Below, piece by piece: positions 1-13,400 of a DNA stretch of 64,000 nt. Source of the stretch: Isoetes taiwanensis (Eukaryota; Streptophyta; Lycopodiopsida; Isoetales; Isoetaceae). Within the stretch, counting starts at the first letter, position 1; each line of letters opens with the position of its first letter. A model generated the notes under the pieces. The model was not told where the DNA came from and searched no databases. It saw only the letters and a list, made by a program, of their open reading frames with translations. Both the position numbers and the translations under genes were made by a program. Location: positions 4,996,451 to 5,060,450 of the forward strand of contig JAJEKV010000028.1 in the NCBI GenBank assembly GCA_021234155.1, written 5' to 3'.

Positions 1-3000
1 AGTATTCGCGATTGAACTAACCACATCTTATCCGTATTCGGTTTTGATAATAGATCTCCGGAGTTGTCGACATAATCCTCGCGAACTACTTTGAGGTGAT
101 TTGAGGAATTTGTTCAATTATGTTCCCCATGGACCGGTGAACTCAATCCATCAAGCAACATTCTTTGATCCGAATTGAATCTGATGGAATTTGAATTGAG
201 TTCTCGGCAAATTAACCATGGTTCAAAAGTGGTTTATTCGAGGATCGTCAGCCTGAACCGGAACCTGGCTGGTTTATGGTGGTTCCGAATAAAATTTCGA
301 TAAATTGTATTAAAGATCTCGATCCAAACATGCAATCTCCGGCTTAGTGGACCGATTTTTGAAAAGGTTAATTATACCGGTATTTTTACGTTCGTCTATC
401 GGGTTAAGATTTGTAATTGTATATCTGATCCATAAAGTTAAAGCATTAAAGATAGTTGCCTTCGGCGGCCCCTGAAATCTATGATCCGCACCACGACTTA
501 TTATTGATTTACGGATACCGATTTTGAATTAAATAAATTTTATGAGGACTTGCGCTTTGGTGAATGAGTCCATGACAGTTTTTTCAAAACCCTTACGGGA
601 GTTTATTCTTTAGGGCGGGGAGAAACCGAATTATGTCTGGTCGACCCATGATTCTTTATATATTCTTCAATACGATCTGCGATTAATTAATGATGAAATA
701 AATTTTTAAAGGATAATTCGGAATTTGAAGACCGAAATTTTGAACTCATGGTTTGGCTTCAATTTTAAAATTCAGAATATAATGAAGACGGGTAATTCTT
801 TCCGTTATATCTAATATTTAACCTCGCTGGTCGGTCGATGTTAATTGACGACTGGTATTCAATGGATCGAATTGGTTCCTGTAATCCGGTTTACTTGCGA
901 AACCGATTATTGCCGGAACTGGTTCCCGGGCTTAAAATATGGAATAAATGTATCTTTCCTTTATTAATGCGAAAATTAAAAGATTTATCCGGCGAAAATT
1001 TATGGCGGATTTTTATGGATAATATAATTATATTTCACTTCTCGCTTTTCAATTTACGATCTATCCTTTTTCATCTCCTCCATCCGCTATAACGATGGCG
1101 GGGAAGAAGAAAACGCTTCATGCGATCTCCTCCATTGGTTCGCCTCGGTCCGACTCTAAGATCATATCTCATCGTCTGCCAGACCAGAAGAATGGAACTC
1201 ATGATTTGATTACGATCATACTGGATTTTATGCCGGACGAATCCATTCGATTTTTATCGAAAGCTCCAGCAATAGCTCAATGATCTTCAACTCAAGAAGA
1301 AGAACATGCGCATTATTTATTCTTTGCGGATCCGACCATCCATCATTCTTAGTGGTGAAAATAAACCGAAGCATTTTATTAATCGACCCTTTGATAAATA
1401 AGTCTTTGAGACGAATTTTGGTTTTACGGATTTATTTATCGGGTGACATTAATGGTTCATCGTCTTAAAGTCAGAATGTTATTATATGGTTCAATACCTA
1501 AAAGTGCCAGGATAAAGATATGTCGGGCCGATTTTTAAGAAAATCCGATACGAATTATAAGCCCCATGTTTCAGGAATAAATCACCGTCGTTCTGACTCC
1601 GAAGTTTTGACTTTAGTATCAGGAAGAGATGGCAGATCCATGATTTCGCTTATCTCTTGAACTGATTAATGGAAGAGGAAGATGAAGCTTTATTGTTTAT
1701 TCTTTTGCGATCGAAGATTTCCTTCCGCATTGACGACTCCTCTTCCATCATTTTTAACTGATCGGAACTGATTTCTGGAGATGAATCTTATTTGTTTATT
1801 TAATGTTCTGATATCTTTACCTGTTTAGATTTATTTATGTATAGATCTGAGGTTCAATAACGAAGTCGATATAATAATATCGCGACATTTTATGATCTCT
1901 TTATAGCGAAATCGGTTTTTAATAACAAGAATGTTTGTTCCTGACTCAATTCTGGTTCCCTTTTAGGTATATCTTCGAATCCGATCTTTGACTTTAGGTA
2001 TAGTCTCGGTAACATTGATGGCAAGAGGACCAAAGAAAAGGAAAACCAGGTATTCTTATAATAATAAATTTTGATATGTTCAAAATATGAAGGTTGAATG
2101 ATCCCTTTGTCGACGCAATGGTTTGAAAAGCATGCTGATTTTAAGGAGAACTTATCATATTATCTTGTTAAAATTTCAAGGAGACGGATGATATCCAAAG
2201 TTATCCTCTCCCTTATTAACTGTCGATCCCAGGGATTAGAGATTTTGATCCTTTTTTAGGAGCATGGGATATGGTCTATTAATAAAATATATCTTGAAGG
2301 AAACTTTAACTATTATAAAGATTTACATATTTTCATGAATTTCTGATATTAAGATGATCCCCAATTTTATAACAACAGATTTTCCGGTTATTATTATAAT
2401 ATCCGGATATTAAAATGGAAGAAGGCATTTTATTTATTAAGGAATTCTTGACGATGTCTGGTCCAGGGAGATGGTCTTATTAGATTGAGCGAGCACAAGA
2501 TTTGCTTTATCTCGGATTTGATTTCTTGAGGTGGGAGCTGGTTATTCCTTTGGGGGTGCCGAGAATACCACGATTAGCAAGGGGGTATCCTTTTCTGAAT
2601 GATTGTCTTCCGTCGCCGCGGAGTTCAAAGTTCTTCATTTCATCTGGGCGGGATCGTGGATCTCAAGAATCGAAGATGGCAATCGAGCATAGCTGGGCCG
2701 GATGTCGACAACACCAAGACCAAAGATTGAGGATGAGGGAATGGACCCAACTTTTTGATTGTACTGGTATGGATCTGATGAAGCCCGCATAGTCCGGTTT
2801 ATTCGATTGATCAAGGATCGCGATATCACGGGTTGGTCCGAATGGGGGTTCAAGAAGGCTGCTACTATCATGGCATGCAAGGAAAAAATGGAAGCAATAA
2901 ACAAAGATATCGATGGCAGAGCCAACGAATAGACCGGATAGGAACATGTGGGGCTTCACTTCGTGAGATGGATAATGCCTCGTATAAGCTCATAACTGGC

Positions 3001-3222
3001 CAAACAGACATACAAAATACGACCAAGTTGTAGCCTTTAAAAACAAAGATCTTCGAGCTTCCATGGATGAAATGTCACAAAGTTAAAGATTTTGGTGATT
3101 CTATGGGATGGAATTAAGGAAACAATTCGTGAGCGGTGCATTACGCCAATCGAAGGTGGGAAGATGCGATGACAACAGAATTGAGAGGCATAGAAAAATT
3201 TCAAGGCGCTTTCTAAAGAACG
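1..3222. other. CpG-containing decayed region, no intact gene
   Basis: No complete gene is visible. Several short + strand frames look coding-like but break quickly: 838-1092 (84 codons), 1095-1283 (62 codons, starting MAGKKKTLHAISSIG) and a stretch near 2793-2930 that reads GWSEWGFKKAATIMACKE before a stop. The pieces lie on one strand and in one direction, as expected for an old coding element broken by indels and stops. I do not recognise the protein family. CG dinucleotides look more frequent than in the following 10 kb, judged by eye only. A decayed retroelement or other insertion is possible, but no reverse transcriptase, integrase or capsid motif was found. Confidence 0.35.
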
Positions 3223-3852
3223 ATGAAACTCAAAATCATTATGCATATCTCCTCGAGTTTACCAAATGGGACTCAAAAACGCCTAAGAAATGCCTCAATC
3301 AAGGATAGTGTAATGGATTTTTTTAGTCCTATGGAGGTGGATTCATGTGGATTACAGGAACTCCGCCAGATGTCAAGCTTCCTCCGCCTCAATGCCGCGG
3401 AAACGTCGGGGAAGACAAATTATACGCCATACCGGGTCCCGGGTAAGGGGGATAAGGCTAAAGGGATCACATTTGTCTTGGTGCGAAAAATTAAATGGAG
3501 GGAAGACCCAATTCCCATCAATATGGAGTGGATCAAGGTGTTCGCCCATCGAACTTGTATGGTCAAGTGCCCTGTTTATGCAATTGTCAGCCGTGGACCA
3601 GATTCTATTAACGTAAGAACCCTTATAAAGGCCAAGGATATCAAAGGAAGATTCAATATGTCCAAGGCGTGGTCATGCCCTGTTCATTCTCGCTCTCTCA
3701 ATCATGGTGAGGGGAAAGGGACGGAAAATCTCTTAATTTCCACCTCAAATCCTCCTAGTCGGATGCTGCTTCGATGCAAAGTTCAACAGAGTTGGGAAAA
3801 TCCTCAGAGGAACCTAGTAGCTCATGATCTTACCGCTTTTATCTCTTTCTAA
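3223..3852 (+). pseudogene. Unidentified 209-codon reading frame, probable relic
   Basis: This is the longest open frame of the first 30 kb (209 codons). The first Met is at 3223, but neighbouring frames upstream also look coding-like, so the true start may lie further 5' behind frameshifts. Visible features are a Lys/Arg-rich middle (VPGKGDKAKGITFVLVRKIK) and a short Cys-containing stretch (HRTCMVKCPVYAIV). No catalytic motif, signal peptide or membrane segment is obvious. It ends at a TAA followed at once by a TATA-like motif, an arrangement sometimes seen where an internal coding region meets a long terminal repeat. I do not recognise it; a chance frame in a decayed element is the main alternative. 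Confidence 0.25.
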
Positions 3853-3860
3853 TAATTTCA

Positions 3861-3873
3861 CTCTATATAAGGA
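3861..3873 (+). promoter_or_regulatory. TATA-box-like motif (CTCTATATAAGG)
   Basis: A textbook plant TATA context lies 9 bp after the stop of the preceding open frame. No open frame of note starts within the next 100 bp, so it may be the promoter of a decayed terminal repeat or simply an AT-rich match. Confidence 0.2.
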
Positions 3874-3875
3874 TA

Positions 3876-5559
3876 AGGGTTATACTTCCCTCAGAAAAGT
3901 TAAAGCAAATTTGTAACCTATCTTATATAAATCCAGTTTTGTTCCGAAAATTACCTGCTTTTAATTCGGGTCGATCACACGATCCCCGCTTCTATTTTCA
4001 AGTAAGAATTTTGATGCACTCTGGCTGCATATCTCTTTAAAAATGACTCATAATCGGCCGAACTCTCAAGAATTGTGTCGATGGATTGTACCTCTAGATT
4101 GCTATGGTATTTGGATCTCAGCTTATCCCTGCTGTTAACCTAAAACTTGTGCAATCAAGTAGAAACAAAGTATGCCTTGGCTTTTTTATCTAGAAGAAAT
4201 ACATAAACAAACTTATATGGATTTACGAAATAAACTTAGTATCAACAAGGTCTCTCAAAGCCAAAAATATTAAGCAATAGTCTCCTCGTGATGGTTGATG
4301 TGCTTTTCCGACGCCATAACATATTCCTCGGCTTTTATGCAATGCCTATTCCGGGCTTTTTAGGTAATGCCTTTTCAAATGCGTGCGTAACTCAGTACCG
4401 GTAAAATGGTAGATGTATTGTTGGTTCGCAAAAAGAAAGTAGATAATCGTATAGCTTCACTTGGATGAATGCAACCTATGTGATCAATTATTTCTATGAT
4501 ATGTAACCGTGTTCAAGATTGAAAATAATTTAATAGTCTACCACCATGCAGTATCACCTGCTAAGAACATATAAATCCAAAACCCATGACAATATGAAAA
4601 ATAATGCTACGCTTCCTCAAAATGGAAGTTCCAATCACAGTCTCAAAATGGAAGCAATCCAACCATTCCAAATAAGCTTCAAGCAAAGGAAAGGCATGAA
4701 CCCAATAGTGGAGTTTAGATTTGAATATGTAACTAAGTCACGGGTAACAATCTACATAAGTCTATATAATGCGTGTCATGGCTTTGTACGACATTTGTTC
4801 TCAAAGTATCAACTCAAACAAAAATCGTCATAATGGACAGACCCCAATAAATATTTGGTCCTCTAAGCAATACCGCTAAGTTTGCTCTCCAACCTTTGAG
4901 ATGCCCAATAAAGGCACGATTCATCTTCCATGTAACTGAAGATCTAATTTCACGTTGTTTTCAAATGTAATAGGACTACATTCAAGTATTGAACATTGTC
5001 TCCGCCCCCGTCCATACACCGTACCGAAAAGTTTGGAATTAAAAAAGCGTAATCGATGGCGTGAAAATATCACCGCACGTTCATATTTCTGAAATAATTG
5101 GTTTAAGACAACCAAATAATTTACACATGGCAAGGGAAATCAATTGGCAAACGCTAATGTTTGCCAAATGAAGATGAAGACTGCTACACCTAATTCCCAT
5201 GAAGTGAAATCAATAAGTTCTACTAACTAAAATCCATGAGGCACAAGCTTTACACCTTTCCTTCACACTCTAACTTCAGAGATGAACTAGTTTGAATTTT
5301 ATATTTAATGCTATTAATATGGTGTTGGTTACCACGCGCATCTAACAATATCTTGCTCATATTAAGCAAAAGACTCACATCATGAGTCCACCCCACGTCC
5401 TAATACATCTAGTAGACAATGCGAATTTATCAACACATTATGCACTTTGCAAAATTTTTAATTGTGAGCAAAGGCATTGATTACTACCTAATTTCAACAT
5501 TTTGGCCATATCGCATAAGCATTCTCGGCCTTAATGTATGACTTGGGAATTTAAACTTG
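3876..5559. other. Intergenic, nothing recognised
   Basis: AT-rich unique-looking sequence. A 95-codon frame at 4546-4833 (+) has no recognisable motif and is judged a chance frame. No RNA gene or ordered repeat was seen. Confidence 0.4.
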
Positions 5560-5629
5560 CACAATCCCTCAAGGTACATCAATGCAAACGTGGTATTATC
5601 AGCTTCAATGTTCTTGTGATATTTCAATA

Positions 5630-6015
5630 ATCTTGCCGAGGCTTAAGGAATCTTCAGAATATAGAGGAACCCATGAAATTTCTTAGGGAGAACTCCTTCA
5701 CACAATATGGGGAATCTTTTGTAGAATCCTTAGGAACCTTTAGAGGGATCTAGAGAAAATGTTGGGGAATGCGCCCCCAAACATTAATCTACATGGAATC
5801 TCGAAAATCTAGAGAGGAATTGGGGTAACTGTATAAAAACTTAGGGGAATCAAGAGAATTCAGGAAAATCTAAGGAAATATTTGAGAATCGAGAGGAATC
5901 TTGATAGAATCTTGGAGAATTCGAACTGGGTGGATAAATCTAGGAGAATCTACATAGAATATTGCAAAATTGAAGGAATCTTGTAGCCGATCTTCAAAAA
6001 TCTAGGGGAATCTAT
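5630..6015 (+). repeat. Cryptic GAATCT/TCTAG-rich repeat
   Basis: Short units such as GGAATCTTG, AATCTAGAGAGGAAT and TAGGGGAATC recur about every 15-25 bp across nearly 400 bp, with no exact period. It looks like a very old, slipped minisatellite. A similar texture reappears at 22440-22600. Confidence 0.5.
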
Positions 6016-8904
6016 TGGAGGGTCGGGTTTACGTATTCCACCATATTACAAACACTTGTATATAAATATACATATCGGCCTTCAATCAAAAAAAAAATCT
6101 TGAAGCTGTGGAGGTTAGCTCTGCTTGTAATGGATGCCTTCTTGTGGGATATGATAAAACCATTAGATAAGCTGGTCACAACTTCTTTTGCCTTCCAATT
6201 TTCAACACAAAAAGGTAAACAATGATTGAATAATGTTGTTATGGCAAAAACATGATGATGTGGCATGCAAGATAGTGATGCATCACAAACACAGAGGTAT
6301 GTGAACATATTTTGTAAGGAAACGAGTGTTTTGCATAAAAACAACTCCATGCGACATGGCAAGGACATGATGAAGGGACAAGACCAACAATGACGTGGCA
6401 AACCGATGGTGACATTGGAAGTTACAACGTCAACTAGCCATTTTGGAATAAGAAAAATGCATGGTATTTGGATGAGAATGCCATATCAATGGTAACTACC
6501 ATTTTATATCAATTTGGCCAAAATGGCTTGGCAAGTTTTCAAAATATGCATTTTCATTTTTGGGCAAGAGGGAACATGGTTCAAACGCGGTCAAGGAACT
6601 TGACATGGTCAGAAGATGGCAGAAATGGTCAGGGTCTTAATAAGGCACCACCACTTGCAATATTGTGTTTGAGTGCGTCTAAATTTGAGAATGCCAGCGA
6701 TAATGTTTCACATATTGTTGCACATTTGTGCAAATATCTTATTGTTTCTATGTTGAATTGTCTAACTAATATTTGCAAGTTCCCAAACATGAAACCCATG
6801 TACAAGTGGCAACATCATTTCTTTTCCACATCTCCATCCATCTTGTCACGTTAGCTTGGAGGTTCCCACCAAAGAGAAAAGAAAACAATAGGCATTAAAG
6901 TTGGTCTAAACTATCATCCCGTGGCACATGCCATTCAAAGTCATATCGATGCCACCTCACTGTTCGATAAGCCAAGTCACCATAGAAAGAGCTTTAACCT
7001 TTATCCAATGTTACTACATTTTAGATCACCAAATCTTTTCCATGTCACCTTAATACATTTGACGCCCCCATCACTACCTTGCCATGTCACCTTCACCCTT
7101 TAAAACAACTAATTGTGCAACAAGTTTTCACTATGTGTTCTCTTACACAACTAATCCAAGATTGTCACTGCATTACTTCCGCTATTCCATCACTTATCAT
7201 TTTGTCTAAATGCCTTGAAATATTGGTTTTAGTTGATATTATTACGATTTGAGATATTGGTTTGAAGGATGTTAGGACTCTGATAATTCCTTCATTTTGG
7301 GCCATGATTGACAAAAGCACGCTGGACTGGGTAAGTTCTTGTGAGGCATCAATCTCTATGGTGCCTAAAATGTGAGAAAGTTGTTCAAGGAATAACTATT
7401 GAAGAAAAATGTTAAGCAATCTTGTATAATATATACATGTTATCCCGAAGGGCATATAACATTTGTATCGAGTAAGGGAGCACTTCGAGAATGCCGGATG
7501 AGAAAGAAATTGTCGCTTGTCATTTTGGTTTGCCTTAAATATATGTTCATTGTGATGCGTTATACCTTTAGAAGAGTGATATTAGAGAGCTCATTTAAAG
7601 GCAACATGCATTTATAGTGATTTAGGATTTAACTAGCCTTAGGGACATGTAAATCCTCCATACCTGACACCCATGAATTCTCTCTGGTAGATTGAGCAAG
7701 TAGAGGTTTTAAATTATTTGCATGGCTGACTGGTTGCATTATCCTGGCTATCTGCCACGCTTGTGCCAACAAAGGAGATTGGCCATTTGAACCATCCAAG
7801 GCACAAGCATCGGGCCGCACTTCCACAACCAACCCAACCTTTTTGAGTTCCCCACTGCCCACAAGATTGATTATGTCTAGTTTCTAAGTTAAGCAAAAAG
7901 TTGTTTCAAGATGGTGCTAGAATATTACATATGATGCAGATATCCACACAGTGTTGGGTCTACTTATAACATGTATCCCGGCAATATGACAAGGCTATAC
8001 AAGCATTTCAAATTGTACTATAGAATCTCGCCAAGGGACTATTCACTATGCAACATATTAGGAGCTACACGGGCAAACAATGCAATAAAAATTTAGATGC
8101 AATTCAGTAATTCTAGTTGTCACTTTGTTACAATCTGCTTCTCTTTGAACCAAGAGAGCTTTATTCATTTTATGTTTGGGTCGTTATAGCCTGCTAAATG
8201 TTCGAGCATGGACGAATATGGATATTGGTCACGCCAACCATAAGTTGTTCCATTTCGCTCAATCCTGATGCCATGTCCCAAAAACATTTTCATGTAGATA
8301 TATAAATGCTTGAATCCAAAGTGTCAAACTTTTGACTTTTTTAGGACTAGTAGTTCGTCATCATACTAATAATAACTTAGGGAGGCATATATGATATATG
8401 ATGCCAAATGGGTTCTCTCCACACTTTGAGGTAGCAATGATGACTGTAAGACTCCGCATGATGATTGTAATACAATTATGATTAATTCTCTAAGGTTCCA
8501 AATGGTCTACGAAACACATAAGGAATATAGTAAACTCGTCATTGGGTATGCACAAACAAAATACCACCTAAAAAGTCTTCGAGGGAAAACCTTGATAGCA
8601 ATTACCGAGAAATATGCATAGACCACATTGTTTGTTCCGCATAATAGTGCACATTGTTCCAACACCTCTGGCTAATGTAAAATGCTGGTGCCACCATTTG
8701 AGGTGGCTATAGGCCACATATATAGGGGCTGGATTCCAAAGGTGAAGTAGTATATTTAGCTTTGATGGGCGTGAATGCCTGACAAATATGAAGTTTATGG
8801 TGCTCATAGTCATAGCTCCCTTGATGCATTATCATCTACAAAACACAAATGTACTCTTTAAAAGTTAGAATTTTATAAAAGCATAAGTTGTGTTAAATGA
8901 TTGA
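6016..8904. other. Intergenic, nothing recognised
   Basis: Two medium frames occur: 129 codons on the minus strand at 6012-6401 and 128 codons on the plus strand at 6468-6854. Neither carries a known motif, and both lie in sequence rich in ATGG and ATGTGG words typical of the degenerate repeats seen further along. They are treated as chance frames. Confidence 0.4.
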
Positions 8905-8990
8905 GTAGGTGGCGGCCATTAAGGTCGCCTTCTAGTCTAAAACGCCATGGTCCAAATCCTTCTAAAATGCTAGGGTTCAAATTCCATTTT
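8905..8990 (+). repeat. Possible tRNA-derived SINE head
   Basis: GGTTCAAATTCC at 8974-8985 matches the RNA polymerase III B box (T arm) with one extra base. About 60 bp upstream, GAGTAGGTGGCGGCCATTAA and AAGGTCGCCT resemble a degenerate D-arm A box of a type II tRNA. No clean cloverleaf can be drawn, so this is not a functional tRNA. A SINE head is the best guess; chance similarity is a real alternative. Confidence 0.25.
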
Positions 8991-10373
8991 CATCATAATT
9001 TACATATGGCAGAGTCATAGTAATTCTTACTTCAACCACATAGTAGTTAAGGATATATCGACAGAAGTCCTAGTAATTGCCATTTCCACCACATGTGTAA
9101 CGGGTCCATGGTAGACCGCTTCGGAGTAATTAACCTTGAATGTGCCCTCGTATGCCTCAGACACCAAAGATAAATGGGTAGAAGTACACTACTCATAAAA
9201 CGCCTAGACACCTTTGCCCGCTTGGTATATAAGGGTATGAACGCTAAGCAATATAGTAAAGCTAGAGATGCATATGATACAATCTATGTTGCGGTACGCT
9301 ACGTGGAATGGTCCACGGTGCAAGTTGCCTACTCAAAACAATATCAATGCTATTCCCGGCCATCTATGTACATCATGACTAGATCTGGCCCCATCCAAGA
9401 ACTTTAGTGCCACCTCTTGCGGGACCTCCTCAACTAGTTTGTCGAAGCTTAGGGGATCAAATGATCCACGAGCCTCTCATCGAAAGCACGATATATCCAG
9501 CACTTCCCCGATGCATGCTCGCCCTATGGTCATGTTAGAGGCGTGCAATTTCTTCAAAACCGACATCCTTTCTTCCAATGTACCTGGCACAAGTTGTTAT
9601 GGAGCCATTGCCTTCCATCGTAATCGCGAATGTGCGCATGCCCTCACACGATGAACCTCGGAGCCGTAGAGAGAAGCACTAACGCCATGACTCAGAAAGT
9701 CCTAGCCTTAGATATAGATCTATGTAATGACTGGATGCACGATGCAACCAGTTTTCATATGGATTTCACAACCATGCAAAGCAGTGGTCCATCTCCTTTA
9801 CATGATTCTGATGAAGACAGAGGGCCCTGAATTTTACGTAGTAGGGATACTTGAGGGAGGACTTATTCTCGGATACTGAACAAGCTGTACACTTTCTCAC
9901 GTGATATTATATGCACATTCAAAGAACCTAGTATCATCACAACCCTAAGAGTTAAGGCCCATTATAAAGACCGATCGACTTCACATGTTGTGGTGGTATA
10001 GTTCAAGACCAGCCAGACGATCAGATAAAATCTCTTTAATACGACAGCTCACCTGAAGAATACTAGTTTTTCAATCCAGGCCATCCTGGGTCCTCGATAC
10101 AAATTGACCAGGTGACGAGGGAATTGTGCAAAGTATGAGGCTAGGGCTACAAAAAAGGTGGGCAAATCGTGGGAGTACTAAATATCATTTGTGACCACTA
10201 GCCTCATAAACCTTGGTTGGACGACATTCATTGTTTCTTTGTTGTTTCTTTCCTATTCAAGTTCTTTTGTTTTAAGAGGGCTTAGTCCCCATGTCCCATT
10301 TTAATCGGGTCTCGACGTTCGCTAGCTCATGCCCTTTTTTTTTTTTCTATTTGGGTTCCCGTGGGATCGCTAA
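8991..10373. other. Intergenic, nothing recognised
   Basis: Several frames of 66-77 codons overlap (9174-9407, 9439-9654, 9630-9830, all +), without recognisable motifs. They may be decayed coding pieces because they follow each other on one strand, but nothing supports a product. Confidence 0.35.
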
Positions 10374-10461
10374 TCTTATCTTATCTTATCTTATCTTATC
10401 TTATCTTATCTTATCTTATGTCATCTTATCACATCTGATCTTATCTTATCTTATCTTATCT
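10374..10461 (+). repeat. TTATC pentanucleotide microsatellite
   Basis: About 17 units of TTATC (CTTAT) in a row, with a few variant units in the middle (TTATGTCATC, ACATCTGATC). The period of five gives a spurious reading frame rich in ILSYL. Confidence 0.95.
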
Positions 10462-13400
10462 ATTATAACGTATAATAAGGGACAATATGCATTGTAACAT
10501 AAAACTGATCATGATGTATAATTAGATAGTTGCAAAGCTAATGTGAAACTATTAACTCGCATGTCTCTTAATATGAGAGCAAGGGAAATGTTATTAAAAT
10601 AATATCAATGTGTTATTGTAAGAGGCGCTTCTATTAATCTATAATAAGGGAAGACCATTGTATTATAAAAGTAATAGTGGATATTAGATAGGTCGGTGAT
10701 ATCAAAAGGAGACGAGGTCGCGGATCACAAAAGATATTTCTAATTTTATCTAAGCTTTTATATGTTTGAAGGGAGCAATATATTATGAAAAGGGGGAGAC
10801 AATGCAACGATGAACAAAGGGCCATTGACTAGTATTAAGAAGGACACTAGTAGGGAGCAACGATCATACATATGGAGAGGGGGAGGGAAAAGGAGAAGGA
10901 AAGGGAAGAAGTCCATTTGTTATAAATAATCACCATCCTGCTAGTAGCCGACCATACAACGTATTGCTGCATAAATGACCACGGAGTTGACCACCGCCTT
11001 GTGGTATTGATTAGAAGGAGACAAGAAGTTGAGAAGCCATGGGTGAAAATCGAAGTCAGAATTGATAGAAGGAGGCTAATGACCAATTGCCGTGAATCAA
11101 ATCTAGTTTAGATTATTGATCCGTAATCCTTTTCTATTCCTACGCTTGAGATATTGCATTGACGAACATTAGACCTTGAGGATATTGTTTTGAAGGATAT
11201 TAGGCCTCGAGGAGATTGCCTTTGTACTTGTGATAAAACCGTATGACTGGTTGCTATGGAATGTTGCCCACCTCACATAATGGGCAAGAAGTTTTGGGGT
11301 GTGTAAGATTTTTGGGATCATTAGGATTGCATAATCTTATGGGGAATATCCCATATGAGGCATTCGGGCCATTCCCCTTACAAATAAGATGGGGTCAAAC
11401 CGCCACATTTGACTTGCCCATAAATTTTGTGGGATACATGACCACTATGAATAGCAAACTGAAAGAATTGAATTGAATTGAATTGGTTTTTAACGCCCCT
11501 CAAAACTAGATTCAACAGACTAAAAGATGAGGTAGAGCCTAGAGGTGAACCCCGCAAGTTTTCCACGCCGGGTCAAGTGAGGGCCATCATACCTATCGGA
11601 AGGGACCGGCCGCCTAACAACATCCAAAGAAGATAGTCTCAAACCGACAAAAGGCAAATAAATATGAAGCATGTGAAGAAGGCAATGCATTATATCTCGC
11701 AAAGAAGGAAATAGTGTTCCATCTATGTAGAGGAAAATAAAATAACATGGGAAAGAAGGCAAATGCCTTATATCCGGCGGCAACAAAATAGTGCTCCACG
11801 CAGGACGCAGGCCATTGCGCCTCACATCTTCCAAACGGTTCCGACATACAACAATTAGCAAAACCGTGATCACATTCACTAGAATAGAACAATAGTAACT
11901 AAATTAACCATTGATGGATCAACTTAGGTTAAGGCTTACAACGCCGTATTATCTACAAGAAACGTAAAATCGCTTAGCCTCCTCTAATCTGTCGCACGCA
12001 TGGTTTGCTTTAGCTGTAAAATTTCCATTGTATAAACAAGCCCCGGACTTCACTTTATGATGCAAACGGGAAGAGCAAAACGGCCAGAAAACCAAACTCG
12101 AGCACTATAAACAATGCCCAATCCAACCAGATAAAATCACCAGCCCCAGAAACCAATTCCGTGATGCACCTATCTGCCTTCAATACCGAGGAAGAGAAAA
12201 GAAACACGCATGTGCAAAGAAAAACCAAGCCGACAAGCAAAACCAAATTCAACCTCAGATAAATGGTCGGGCTAACCAACTCAATTTAAGAAACCCATGC
12301 GGGCGACGCTGGCTAATAATGTACCCTCAAGATCCCGCTACCAAAAAATCTAAACCCTAACACAAACAATAACATACTCCTTCGACTCATAACTTAGGAG
12401 CCTCACACCAACATATGCTTCACCCTTACTAATACTACTTAAACCATACCGTATAAACATATGGTTTAAAAATTGGATGTTTTATAATAGTCTCTAATAA
12501 TGATAATGGTTTTTAGTTTGTCTAGAACTTTACCCAAATGACAATGATCTTAACGAAACAGATCAGCGGATCGAAGAGGTTCCTGTCACGCCCGTAAGCC
12601 GCATGAAGCCTTGCCTTTGTCAAAATGTAGACTCAAGAATCCAAATTGCGTGTGGTGGGATTCCTAGCTCAACATGGTGGGATCACGACGCTAAAGGAAC
12701 AAGTGGGGTTTTGTTGGCAAGCATCCCAAAACCGAGGGTCGTGGTGAGGAACCGCGATTTGCAAATGCGAGAGGTGTGTAATTGTGAACTCCAATGGTTT
12801 GTCATTTTAAACAAAGTGATTATGTAAGATATCATGACGTAAAAATGCAATTCTTTGGTTTCCAACCAAAGACCATGACATGGATAAAGATTAGAATGAA
12901 GATTACATGCAATGCGCTAGAAGAAGTTGCACACCTCACCGGGCATCCGGTGGATCCGCTAAGAAACACAACATGGTAATTCGTGTAATAGTGATACTCG
13001 GAGATTCATGTTGTCGTGGGGAAGAACAGCTAGAGGAAATTGGTGGTCCCGACCTTTGATCTCTATGGAAGAACGGGGGCTATAATGATTTTTCCGATCC
13101 CCGAGATTTTGTTGCACCAAGATGAGTTAGATAGAGAGGAAAACGGGAGGAAAAATGATGATACCAAGGTTTACAAAGTAGAAGACATTGCGATGCAAGA
13201 TTAGAAGATAAAATTCTCCGGCTATTTTGAGCCGAGAACGTCTTTGAGATGCACCTCGGCCCAGAGCTTAAAGAATGCCGGTCTTTGTGGATCTTATTCA
13301 TTGATAACAAAGAATGTAGCCCGGCCGCCTTTGCTCTCCCTCGAAGGGTAACTGGATGGCCTCGATCAATGGTCCTAAAGTTCCCCAGTTCAAAGACCAT

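Noticed and set aside
6012-6401. Minus-strand 129-codon frame
   Set aside because: No motif, odd Cys/His-rich composition from CATG-rich DNA, and no splice context.
10291-10497. Open frame rich in ILSYL
   Set aside because: Translation of the TTATC microsatellite.
12353-12363. Telomere-like word AAACCCTAA
   Set aside because: A single occurrence with no tandem copies.
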